Source: Tetramitus jugosus (lineage: Eukaryota > Heterolobosea > Eutetramitea > Acrasida > Vahlkampfiidae). From it: a stretch of 64,000 nucleotides of DNA. Of the stretch, positions 39,716-47,987 are shown piece after piece (position 1 is the stretch's first letter; every line of letters starts with the position of its first letter). The stretch spans positions 423,224 to 487,223 of the forward strand of contig OW569370.1 of assembly GCA_937625935.1 (NCBI GenBank), given 5' to 3'. A model generated the notes under the pieces. The model was not told the DNA's origin and made no database searches. It was given only the letters and a program-made list of their open reading frames with translations. The translations under genes were made by a program, and so were the position numbers.

Positions 39716-41605
39716 ATGTCAAAAGGGAAGAAGCAAGTGCTCCCTATGAATATTCGCCTTGACACCTCAAAAGTCTCCCAACACTCGAACGAACCACATC
39801 AACAATCCCACTCACAAAGTCATCAGCACTCCATGAGTGACACGAGCACTCCAAAAAGTTGGTTCGATATTGATGAATACGGTGGTGATGTAGGTGGTGC
39901 TTTATTTAGTGAAGAACACTTTCTCCATATTGCTACTCCCATGAGTCCTCCCTGGTCGACTGTGACATCAGCGGCCTCTTCTGCTTGGTATGTATTGTTC
40001 TACCCTGGGTAGTTATCACTTAAAACGCTAGTACATGATCATTGACTCCGTTTCTATGTTTTGAACAGTAATTCCCCCAGAGGTATGAGTAGTGAAGCCT
40101 TGAAGATGTTTAATGAGGAACAATTGATGAGGAAGTGTGGTATGTGTATTCCATTTTTTTGGTTGGACATTATGCCACACCATGGATAATGCATGTAGCA
40201 AAACTAACCCTCGATCATATCATTTTTTTTCTATTGTTTGTTTTCACCACAAGATGGGTTCATAAGAGATCGAAATGACATGACAGAAGAGGAGGAGGGA
40301 GAGGTCTCTCAACTGCAAGAACAACGACAACAACAGGAGATTATGAACCAGAGCAATCCCATGGCTGCTATGAAGGAAGAGGAGAGAACAGACCACATGC
40401 AACCTGACTTGATTGCATTGGCAAATAATGACGTCGCAACAACAGCTACAACAACTGGAACTACCAAGCAGTCATCATTCATTGACATCTCGACTCCAAG
40501 GCCTTTGAATCACAATTGGTCAGTGTACATTAATGAGGACGTCACAAATCTGAATCATACGAGCAGTTTGGACTCTAATCAACAGCACTTGTACGATACA
40601 TTTTTCCAGCAGGACACCCTTGTTGACCATGTGTCAACTGTGCAGGGATTTTGGAGTGTGTGGAATGCACTCAATGTGCCATCGAGCCAACGTTCACAGC
40701 ACTTTGCAATCAAATTTTTCAAGAACGGAATCAATGAGATGGCTCGCGGTGATTACGATTTTGTGTCTACTCCCAGTTCTCCCTTTTTTACCCAAGAACA
40801 GAAGAAGCAGTCCATTCCACTTTCAAACTACAATCATCCGATCGTAAAGCCAGGAGGTAGATGGAGTTTGTTTAGTTATGATAGGAGCAAGAGAGCTCAA
40901 ATATGGACTGAATTGTTGTTGGCAGCAATTGGAGAGATTGATTATTTTGGGAGAAGAACGTTTGATGTTCAGGGTATCATATTTCAGTCGCATCAAACGT
41001 ATGATTCAATTCAGATATGGAACGGAATACCTCAAATGGCTCCTCAAACCGCTCAGAAAATGATGAAGCGATTATCAAGTTTGATTAAACATGTGGAGGA
41101 TCATGATGGTGTGCCAATTGCCCACATCGGGGAGGACGTATTTCTAGAGTATTACAAGTCTCACTTTGGTAGAGAGTTTTCGTATAATAGTTCGAGAGGT
41201 GGATCAGGTCACAGCTCTCCTGCATCTCGAAGTGGATACAGTACTCCGACTTTGCAACTGAGGAAAAATAGTGTGAATCGAACACCTCAAACTGCACAAT
41301 ACTCTCCTCGCGCCAGTCACACTAGCTTCCATCACAAGTTACGACAGAAACTGCAGCAGAGGTTCCCAGAATCTTCCCAACAACAATCTGTTTCAACTCT
41401 ATCATCCGCGACTGTTGCTGATGCGCCAGTAGTTGTCGAGAAGCCCAATTCAAAACCTGTTCAATTTGAGGATGAAAAGAACACGGCAGGTATCAGCACA
41501 CCAGAGAAACGATCATTCGAGAGCCGTTACCTGAACCTGTTGATCATTGTTCTCGGTTGTTTAGTTGCTTTTATGGCCGTTTTGATACTTCACACAAACA
41601 ATTAA
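39716..41605 (+). CDS. Divergent eIF4E-like protein with C-terminal membrane anchor, three exons
   Basis: join(39716..39987, 40069..40139, 40254..41605), 564 residues. Both introns have GTATGT donors (81 and 114 bp) and the joins keep frame. The middle (about 210-350) follows eIF4E: NHNWSVYI (Trp46-like), FWSVWNALNVPSSQ (Trp73-like and the 4E-BP helix region), IKFFKNGI (LFKxGI), KPGGRWSLF (GGRW), IWTELLLAAIGE (xWLExLLALIGE) and SIQIWNG (Trp166-like). By eye the cap-clamping Trp56 and Trp102-Glu103 are not in place: after KNGI the text reads NEMARGDY. The protein then has a Ser-rich tail and a final hydrophobic helix YLNLLIIVLGCLVAFMAVLIL followed by HTNN, a typical tail anchor. Anchored eIF4E-like proteins are not a common form to my knowledge; a role in local translation control is inference. 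Confidence 0.75.
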
Positions 41606-41646
41606 TTATCTTGGTTGAACATAAAGTTTAATAGTTTGGTTTCTTT

Positions 41647-42078
41647 TCAGCTTCGATTGGAACTTTTACTGTCAAGCTTTTCACTGATTGCTTGCTCAAA
41701 TTCTTTCAACTGTTTGATATGGGGTGGAACAGTTTGTGATAGTTTGGATACTTTTCTTTTTCTGGCGTTTGTAAACCAACTGTCTATCTGTTTTCTCGTC
41801 AACTGAGTTTCTTTCTCCAACATCGTTTTTTCTTCTTCTGTTGGATATGGGTTCTCAATTCGGGATGATAGAAAAGAATTAAGGATACGAGTTTGGTTTT
41901 CGCTGAAAGTGTGTCTTGGTCTTTTGTTTGGAATGCTACTTTGTTCTCCGATAGTCCTCTTCGAAGATTCTGTCCTCTCGAGTGACTCCAACTCTTCTTT
42001 AAAGTCATGAATCATGGTCTCTATCGACAGTTCTTGTGATGTGAGGATGTAAGATTTGAAGGGGTCTTGTTGATGCAT
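41647..42078 (-). CDS. TALE-class homeodomain protein
   Basis: 143 residues, ATG at 42078. The homeodomain starts near residue 50: KRPRHTFSENQTRILNSFL, then SSRIENPYPTEEEKTML (the three-residue loop extension before PYP marks TALE class), and TQLTRKQIDSWFTNARKRK as recognition helix with Trp48, Phe49, Asn51 and Arg53 preserved; position 50 is Thr. A Ser/Arg/Lys-rich tail follows. The first 50 residues have no MEIS or PBC motif I can see. It is a nuclear DNA-binding protein. It is convergent with the eIF4E-like gene (41 bp between stops) and its start faces the small gene at 42245. Confidence 0.9.
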   Translation of the reverse strand: MHQQDPFKSYILTSQELSIETMIHDFKEELESLERTESSKRTIGEQSSIPNKRPRHTFSENQTRILNSFLSSRIENPYPTEEEKTMLEKETQLTRKQIDSWFTNARKRKVSKLSQTVPPHIKQLKEFEQAISEKLDSKSSNRS

Positions 42079-42244
42079 TTGTTACTTTTCAGATAGCTAC
42101 AAATCTCAACCTAAACAGCCTTAAGAACTCCCTATCAAGATAAAAAGAGTAGTTTCCTTTTTTATTCTTCTTAATATGGAAGTTAGTCGAAAGATGGAAT
42201 TTCTTGTACTACCAGCGACATAAGTTTCGGCATATTCTCAGGAT

Positions 42245-42683
42245 ATGGGTGCAACGACATCCACTAAAGTAGATAAGAAAAGCACATCCAATGAAACCAA
42301 ACACCACTGCTATGAACCCAATTACAAGAAATGTTTCGAACCAGCAGCTCATTACAAGGAAACACATAACATTGTAACTAGGGTGATGGATAGATAGTGA
42401 GGAACTACAAGGATCTAACAGCACAAACTTTCAAGATATGTTACATACATGTTACAAGGACAAGTCGTTAAACTTTGGCTAACAACTGAGGTGATTGTGG
42501 ATAATAGTATGGAAGTGAGTAAGTAATTTTTCACGCCCATTGTTCGTTTTGTTTGCATGTGATTATTAGGAAACTTCCCAAACCAGCCGGAATACAGAAG
42601 TTGTGCTTTTCACCGAATTTGAAGAGCTAAAATTGTTTGATTTTGACAGGATCCATTCCCTGAAGGATTTTATTATTACATGA
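42245..42683 (+). CDS. Small three-exon protein, possibly N-myristoylated (unknown family)
   Basis: Not visible as one open frame. I propose exons 42245..42373, 42422..42514 and 42570..42683, giving 111 residues. Introns are 48 bp (GTAACT...AACAG) and 55 bp (GTGAGT...TTAG), phase 0 at both junctions. Reasons: three consecutive frames read as ordinary protein (exon 2 LQGQVVKLWLTTEVIVD; exon 3 TEVVLFTEFEELKLFDFDR), and each is bounded by a GT-AG pair at exactly the needed phase. The N-terminus MGATTSTK fits the Met-Gly-x-x-x-Ser/Thr myristoylation pattern. I do not recognise the family. The stop codon region overlaps the last 8 bp of eIF3j coding sequence on the other strand. The donor GTAACT is the weakest element, so exon 1 is less sure than exons 2 and 3. 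Confidence 0.5.
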
Positions 42684-43374
42684 AATCCTCATCATCATCA
42701 AAAGCTGTTCCACCAGACTGGCCTCCAAGATCTGCAAAAGGATCATCGACGTGAACCGTTCTCTTTGGAGCCTTCTTTGCTGCTTGTGGAAGCTTCTTGG
42801 CCTCTTTTTCTTGCACTTGCTTCTTGGTGACCAATGTGTTCACTAACTTTTGAATTTCCTTCATCTCGTCAGCAGTTACAGGGTTGACACATTGTTCAAT
42901 CAAAGCCTTCAAAAAGTAGACATAATGCTCATTGGAGCACGATTCAAGCAACTTGTCTGAAACAATATCAGCAAATTCATCAAAATCCTTCTTGTCCTTT
43001 GGTTGCAAGATTTCAATTCTTGGTCTCTGAGATCCCTCAAAAAGCTCCAAAGTTTCATCAAAATCACCGGATTGAGCTTCATAAGCCTGCATCATTGAAC
43101 TCAACTCTTTGGTTGCAGTACCTGACGAAACACCACTCTTTAATCTTTTTTTCTCTAGTTCCTTCTTCTTTCGTTCCTTCTCTTGACTTTCCTTCTCGAG
43201 TTCAACTCTCTTTTTTTCTTCTGCTTGCTTTTTCTTCTTCTCTTCCTCCTCGTCCTTCAAATTGTCCACATCAAAATTCTCCCAGTCATCCTCATCATCA
43301 TCCTGCTTGTTATTTTTCTGGGTTTTTTCTTCTTCTTCCCACTCCAAATCGTTTTCCCAATCTTCCTTGCTCAT
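42676..43374 (-). CDS. EIF3J: eIF3 subunit j (Hcr1 homologue)
   Basis: I start at ATG 43374 (MSKEDWENDLEWEEEE), which matches the short acidic Trp-containing N-terminus of eIF3j; an upstream in-frame Met-Met at 43479 would add 35 residues of ordinary sequence and cannot be excluded. About 232 residues. The N-terminal third is Asp/Glu/Trp-rich (DDEDDWENFDVDNL), then a Lys/Glu coiled coil, then the folded core with DFADEF-type helices (KKDFDEFADIVSDKL, HYVYFLKALIEQCV, EIQKLVNTL), and a Gly/Asp tail (GGTAFDDDEDFM), as in yeast Hcr1 and human eIF3j. It binds the 40S subunit near the mRNA channel and modulates mRNA loading. It is divergent from the DHHC gene; its last 8 bp lie opposite the small gene's stop. 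Confidence 0.88.
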   Translation of the reverse strand: MSKEDWENDLEWEEEEKTQKNNKQDDDEDDWENFDVDNLKDEEEEKKKKQAEEKKRVELEKESQEKERKKKELEKKRLKSGVSSGTATKELSSMMQAYEAQSGDFDETLELFEGSQRPRIEILQPKDKKDFDEFADIVSDKLLESCSNEHYVYFLKALIEQCVNPVTADEMKEIQKLVNTLVTKKQVQEKEAKKLPQAAKKAPKRTVHVDDPFADLGGQSGGTAFDDDEDFM

Positions 43375-43536
43375 GCTTCCAATTTTTGCTGTGTGTGCTG
43401 TGTGTTGTGCGTTTTTCTTGGTTTCGTGTGGAAAAGCGGAGTTGCCAATTGTTTCGTCGTTTGGTTGAACTTTCATCATCGACGAAGAGAAAATCAATCA
43501 ACAACAAACAACAAACGAATAACAACAATCTCAACA

Positions 43537-44782
43537 ATGCTTTTCGGAGGAGGAGCTAGCAAATGCCAGTGTTGTTGGAGCAAGTCAACACAAGAGGACG
43601 AACAACATGATCAACTGTATGATCGGAACACACCAGTCAAAATTGCAGACATATGGACTGGTAGAAACTATTTGTGTTGGAGCAATAGGTAAATGATGAG
43701 CTTTGTTTTTCTGGATTTCTTTTTATCATCAATTGTCGACTGACGTCAATATCATTCGTACCTAGACTGATATTTGGACCTGATTGGGCTGGGTTGCTCT
43801 TTAGCAATCTGCTCATCATTATACCCAGTGGTCTATTCTGTGGATTTGTAGCGGTTGATTGGTTCAGATACATTGGTGTCATACCATCGATATTTATGAT
43901 GATTGGCGCAGTGATTCTCTTGTTTTTGTCCCTGTATTTTTTAATGAAAACTGGTACGACAGATCCTGGTTACGTGTGGAAAAATATTGATACTGTGAAA
44001 CATTTGTTCAAGCCTGATGAGACTGATACGATGATCGCGAATCAAGTACCACCTCCATACAAAGAAACCACGATCAATAATGTTATTGTGAGGCTCAAAT
44101 GGTGTCGGTCGTGCAAAGTTTATCGCCCACCCAGAGCTAGCCATTGTAAGAGATGTAACTCATGCATTGAGCGATTTGATCATCACTGCCCTTGGACGGG
44201 AACATGCATCGGTAGGAGAAATCATCGATATTTTTTTGGATTCGTGACATCAACGACAATTTTGTGCGCATATGCCGCTCTTTGTTCTATTGTACAGATC
44301 GCAGTGTTTGTATGGAGAGCAACATTACCCGAAAAGGATATTCGATCATACAAATATCATGATATGGATGTAGGACAAGGTTTTGTACAATCTCTCATGT
44401 CTTCTCCTGTTTCGTATCTTATTATATTCTATGGATTTATCATGGGTTTGTCAGTGGGTGGTCTGATGCTGTTTCATTTGTATCTGTTATCAAGAAATGT
44501 AACAACTTATGAAAATGTAGGTAAGATACAGCTTCAAACTTATAAGTTTATCAACTCCTAACAATAATTGTTTTTGAATAGATTAACAATGCATTTGAGG
44601 ATACTCCCAATCCGTTTTCAAATGGCATACGTTCAAATTTGTATGAAATGCTGTGTCGTCCATTGCCTCCTCCAAGTGTTAAATTTAATGAAACAGTTAT
44701 AATGGAAGAGGAAGTAGTGGGTGAATATGATACGGATTCGGATGATTTGAACAGCGAGAGATCGTTCCATGAAGATGTGTAA
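43537..44782 (+). CDS. DHHC-type protein S-acyltransferase, three exons
   Basis: join(43537..43688, 43766..44516, 44582..44782), 367 residues. Introns are 77 bp (GTAAAT...CTAG) and 65 bp (GTAGGT...ATAG). The alternative donor four bases on (GTAAGA) would create an immediate stop, so GTAGGT is preferred. Cys-rich N-terminus (CQCCW); two helices (about 60-110); the Cys-rich domain CRSCKVYRPPRASHC, then CIERFDHHCPWTGTCIGRRN with the DHHC active site (Cys forms the acyl intermediate); two more helices with YRYFFGF-type sequence; then a TTxE-like motif TTYENINNAFEDT and NPFSNG near the C-terminus. It transfers palmitate to cysteines on Golgi or plasma membrane proteins. Residues NEDI of the typical TTxE are YENI here. 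Strong call. Confidence 0.92.
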
Positions 44783-44789
44783 TACAGTT

Positions 44790-44960
44790 ACCCCTTGTGA
44801 TACTCCAGAAGCTCCTTAGCAAAGTAGTTTTTCGCTTGTTCTCTTCGGACTGTGCCACTTGATGATAAGGATCGTTGAGTACGTAGATCCATTCATTCTC
44901 AGTCTTGGTGATAATATCAGGAATTAGTCCCGCAGGGTCATTTGCTTCTCCTAACTTTCA
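44790..44960 (-). pseudogene. Unrecognised gene relic
   Basis: On the minus strand two frames read as plausible protein: ANDPAGLIPDIITKTENEWI then a shift and AKNYFAKELLEYHKG followed by TAA. They do not join without a frameshift near 44848, and no start or upstream exon is visible. It may be a decayed 3' end of a gene, or an exon pair whose splice sites I missed. No family recognised. Confidence 0.35.
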
Positions 44961-45127
44961 TTTGTAACATTACACATTATTTTTTTGGGAACTAATGGAT
45001 TGATAAAACACGTCGGCTGTTTGAGGAGGGAGTTGATAGATTCCGGTTCACCGTTTTCGTAGTTTCCCTCCGTTGTGCTAATCGGCACATAACCAACAGA
45101 AGTGATTCTTGCATGAGGCGCACTTGA

Positions 45128-45345
45128 TTTGTATTCTATGAAGACAAGGATTGGTCCAAGAAATTCATGAAAGCACCTACGTGTCTTATGACACCTGGTA
45201 GTTACTTTAATTATGGTGGTCTGCGTCAACCAATTGGTAGAGTTCACTTTACAGGAACAGAGAGCCGACGAATGGATTGGCTACATGGATGGTGCGGGTT
45301 TCTGCCTAGTTGTGCGACTAGCCGTTCAAAAGCAAACTATAAAGT
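45128..45345 (+). pseudogene. Flavin amine oxidase (MAO-like) C-terminal relic
   Basis: In plus frame, VFYEDKDWSKKFMKAPTCL and then GGLRQPIGRVHFTGTE match the monoamine oxidase C-terminus (LR.P.GRIHFAGTET). After GTE (bases 45254-45262) a deletion of two bases shifts the frame, and the continuation in the next frame, RADEWIGYMDGAG, matches the A..W.GYMdGA that follows in the family and contacts FAD. Nothing upstream is recoverable as the FAD-binding Rossmann part, so it is a relic, not a gene. The intact family oxidises amines using FAD. It abuts the 3' end of the ABC gene. Confidence 0.75.
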
Positions 45346-45385
45346 CAAATGATTGTTTCTATTTACATTGCTCGTTTATTCATTA

Positions 45386-47251
45386 TCAGGTCGAGTCTGT
45401 TGAGGTTGAGCCTGTGGATATTACTTGTAGCATTGCCATTGAACGGTAGATTCCATTCTCCATTACCATTAATTCCTCATGAGTGCCCTTCTCTTTCAGG
45501 ACACCCTTTTCCAGCACGCAGATAGCATCACAATGTACAATCGTACTTAGCCGATGGGCAATAATAATGGTAGTTCTTCCCTTCATGAGGATATTGAGTG
45601 CTTCTTGAACTAAGCTCTCAGACTTGGTATCCAGAGCTGAAGTAGCCTCATCCAGTAACAGAAGAGAAGGATTCTGAATCATGGCTCTTGCAATTGCAAT
45701 ACGTTGTTTTTGTCCTCCTGAAAGAGATACACCACGTTCTCCCAGAACAGTTTCATACTGATCTGGAAGAGCCATGATGAAATCATGCGCATTGGCATTT
45801 CTTGCTGCTTGATGAATCTCTTCTTCACTGATTTCACTGACTCCATCAATCGCATACTCTATATTCTTTCGAATTGAGGTCGCAAATAGCGTTGGTTCCT
45901 GAGTGACAATACCAATGTTTCTGTGAATCCATCTGGAATCAATAGTTGTCAAGTTCGCCCCATCCAGCAGAATCTCTCCAGAGTTGGGCAAGTAGAACTT
46001 TTCCATCAGGCCTACTATCGTCGACTTGCCTGATCCCGACGGACCTACGAGGGCCACAGTCATACCTGGTGTGACGGTGAGATTGAAATCTTTGAGTGCT
46101 TGAACATTGGGACGTGTTGGATAACAAAATGTGACCTGTTTGAACTCAATGTGTCCTTCAATCTTGTTTGGTGTGATTTCACCCTTACCTCCTTCAGTGT
46201 TAAACTCTGGGACACGTTTGATGACCTTGAGTATCGTGTCGATTGGTGCTTTGCTCTTTGTAATGCCTTGCAGTGTATCGGCACCTTGTTGTAATCCTTC
46301 CATGGACATAATAACGAAACCAAACACTCTGAAAAAGTCAACAAGAGTCATTTCTCCCTTGTTAACGAGCTTACTGCCGTACCATGTCCCTAGAGCTGCC
46401 AGAGCCCAGATAGTGAAAGTGGTTCCAAACATTGCTATTCCAACGACAATGGCCTTCAAAAAGTAGGTCAATTGTGCTCTTTGCAAGTAGTTGGAGTATT
46501 TTTTACGAGATCTCTCCTCTCCGTCCATTGATCTCACTGTTCTGATGGACCCAATAACTTCATTCATCATGCTTGCGGCATTAGTTGAAAAAGATGCTGT
46601 TCTCTTTGAGAAGACTTCAAAACATACACCAGTAATACCTGCTGCCACCGCAATGAGAGGTATCGATGACAACATAACCAAGGTCAGTTTCCATCCATAA
46701 ATGAAGGACAATACAAGACCGAGAATTACTGAACACAAGTTCTTAGATAACGTTGCTAACTTTTCTGAATAGGCAGTAGCAATTGACGATAAATGTTCAG
46801 AAATCTCTGACATGATGCCTCCCACTTTCTTTCTATCGAAGTAGCCAATTTCTTGCTTGGTAATCGAGTTGAAGTATGCAACTTTTAACCTGACTTCAAT
46901 TCGATCATGGGCAAGAGAAGAACCAGCGCTTTTCAACGTGGCCGCCACTGCACCACCGATAGACACCCAAACAAGTTTCAACGCTGTCGCATTGGCATCC
47001 TTCTGGGCCAAACTTCCTGACATTTGACTCAACACTGATGCAAACACTAGATAGAACAAATGTAAAGTTGCTCCGTCACCAGCTCCACCAATCATGGCAA
47101 TGACTATCCATGGAACTTCCCAGAAAATGTATCTCCATAATTGAATAGACCCCAGAATAATTCTTGGTTCTTGAGGGTCTGGAACCTCGTCAGTGTCTGT
47201 TATCACTCTTTGTTCGTCTTCTTTCTCTTCAAGCTTTTCACTGGAGTCCAT
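45386..47251 (-). CDS. ABC subfamily B half transporter
   Basis: 621 residues, ATG at 47251. Cytosolic N-terminus of about 45 residues, then a six-helix type IV exporter domain (about 45-345; SSLAHDRIEVRLKVAYF, KQEIGYFDRKKVGGIMSEIS and a QGADTLQGI coupling region), then one nucleotide-binding domain with Walker A GPSGSGKST (near residue 402), Q-loop VTQEPTLFA, signature LSGGQKQR (near 508), Walker B LLLLDEAT (near 533) and H-loop IIAHRLST. All catalytic motifs are intact. No N-terminal mitochondrial signal is obvious. Half transporters dimerise; substrates of this subfamily include lipids, peptides and drugs. It ends 40 bp after the amine oxidase relic. Confidence 0.93.
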   Translation of the reverse strand: MDSSEKLEEKEDEQRVITDTDEVPDPQEPRIILGSIQLWRYIFWEVPWIVIAMIGGAGDGATLHLFYLVFASVLSQMSGSLAQKDANATALKLVWVSIGGAVAATLKSAGSSLAHDRIEVRLKVAYFNSITKQEIGYFDRKKVGGIMSEISEHLSSIATAYSEKLATLSKNLCSVILGLVLSFIYGWKLTLVMLSSIPLIAVAAGITGVCFEVFSKRTASFSTNAASMMNEVIGSIRTVRSMDGEERSRKKYSNYLQRAQLTYFLKAIVVGIAMFGTTFTIWALAALGTWYGSKLVNKGEMTLVDFFRVFGFVIMSMEGLQQGADTLQGITKSKAPIDTILKVIKRVPEFNTEGGKGEITPNKIEGHIEFKQVTFCYPTRPNVQALKDFNLTVTPGMTVALVGPSGSGKSTIVGLMEKFYLPNSGEILLDGANLTTIDSRWIHRNIGIVTQEPTLFATSIRKNIEYAIDGVSEISEEEIHQAARNANAHDFIMALPDQYETVLGERGVSLSGGQKQRIAIARAMIQNPSLLLLDEATSALDTKSESLVQEALNILMKGRTTIIIAHRLSTIVHCDAICVLEKGVLKEKGTHEELMVMENGIYRSMAMLQVISTGSTSTDST

Positions 47252-47987
47252 TGTCTGTTTCTAGCGGTCTTGGGTTTCTTGCTGGAAGTTCAAAGCATTT
47301 CCTTTTAACCATGAGACACAGCCTCGAATTTCGAGATCACCTCGTATTACGAGGACGGAGAATTCTCATACCCGAGGAATAGGATTGTAAAAACCAAGAA
47401 TTGTCCACGGAACTAGTTCAATGGAAAGGTTGGACCCTTGGTGAAATAGTCCGACAGGTCATTCCTGCTCCTTGCATCAGGGCTTACAACAACGACTTCA
47501 AGAACCAAAAAAAAGCCAATTTGTCACAACTTACAGCTACCTTCGGCCCACCACGAGATTTGTGACTTCGTTTGGCCTCTCCCTGCCAATCGAATGATTT
47601 TTCTTGAGAGGATGGATGTCTCAGGTAACCTTGTCTGACTTGTCTATAATATTCAAAAAGGAAAACCACTGTGCACTTGGTCTTAGTGGTGCCAAGAAGA
47701 GAAAAACGAAGGTTTACACCATGTGACTTGGTGGTCATTACTGCAAGTGTGAGAAGAAACTCATTGTTCATGCGAGCCAACCATGATAGGCCTATGTTTT
47801 TTTCGCTGTTTCCAATGGTTGATCCGGATTCCCCCGCGATTTGTGATTTTGAACTTTTGACTTGGAACACACAAGTGAGGTCTCAAACACAATATACACA
47901 TATACATAGCTCGCGTTTTCTTGTCCATCACGCTCACAAATGGTCTCCTCTTATTGTTGTTCCGTACTAGTACCACCACAACATTTG
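47252..47987. other. Long intergenic region without a clear gene
   Basis: About 735 bp. Frames of 128 (minus, 47484-47870) and 99 codons are present but have no motif or biased codon use. A short plus-strand frame (47311-47382) with RDHLVLRGRRILIPEE superficially resembles Ty3/gypsy integrase zinc-binding neighbours, but is too short to call. The last 50 bp are the leader of the receptor kinase gene. Confidence 0.45.

Noticed and set aside
42209-42424. 71-codon minus-strand frame with a hydrophobic stretch and cysteines
   Set aside because: Opposite exon 1 of the proposed three-exon gene, which joins in phase with the next exons; I judged that better supported, though the minus frame is not excluded.
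47311-47382. Short frame resembling the neighbourhood of a Ty3/gypsy integrase zinc-binding domain
   Set aside because: Only about 20 residues and no HHCC zinc residues, polymerase or LTRs nearby.
47484-47870. 128-codon minus-strand frame in the intergenic region
   Set aside because: No domain, start context or homology hint; biased composition looks like chance.
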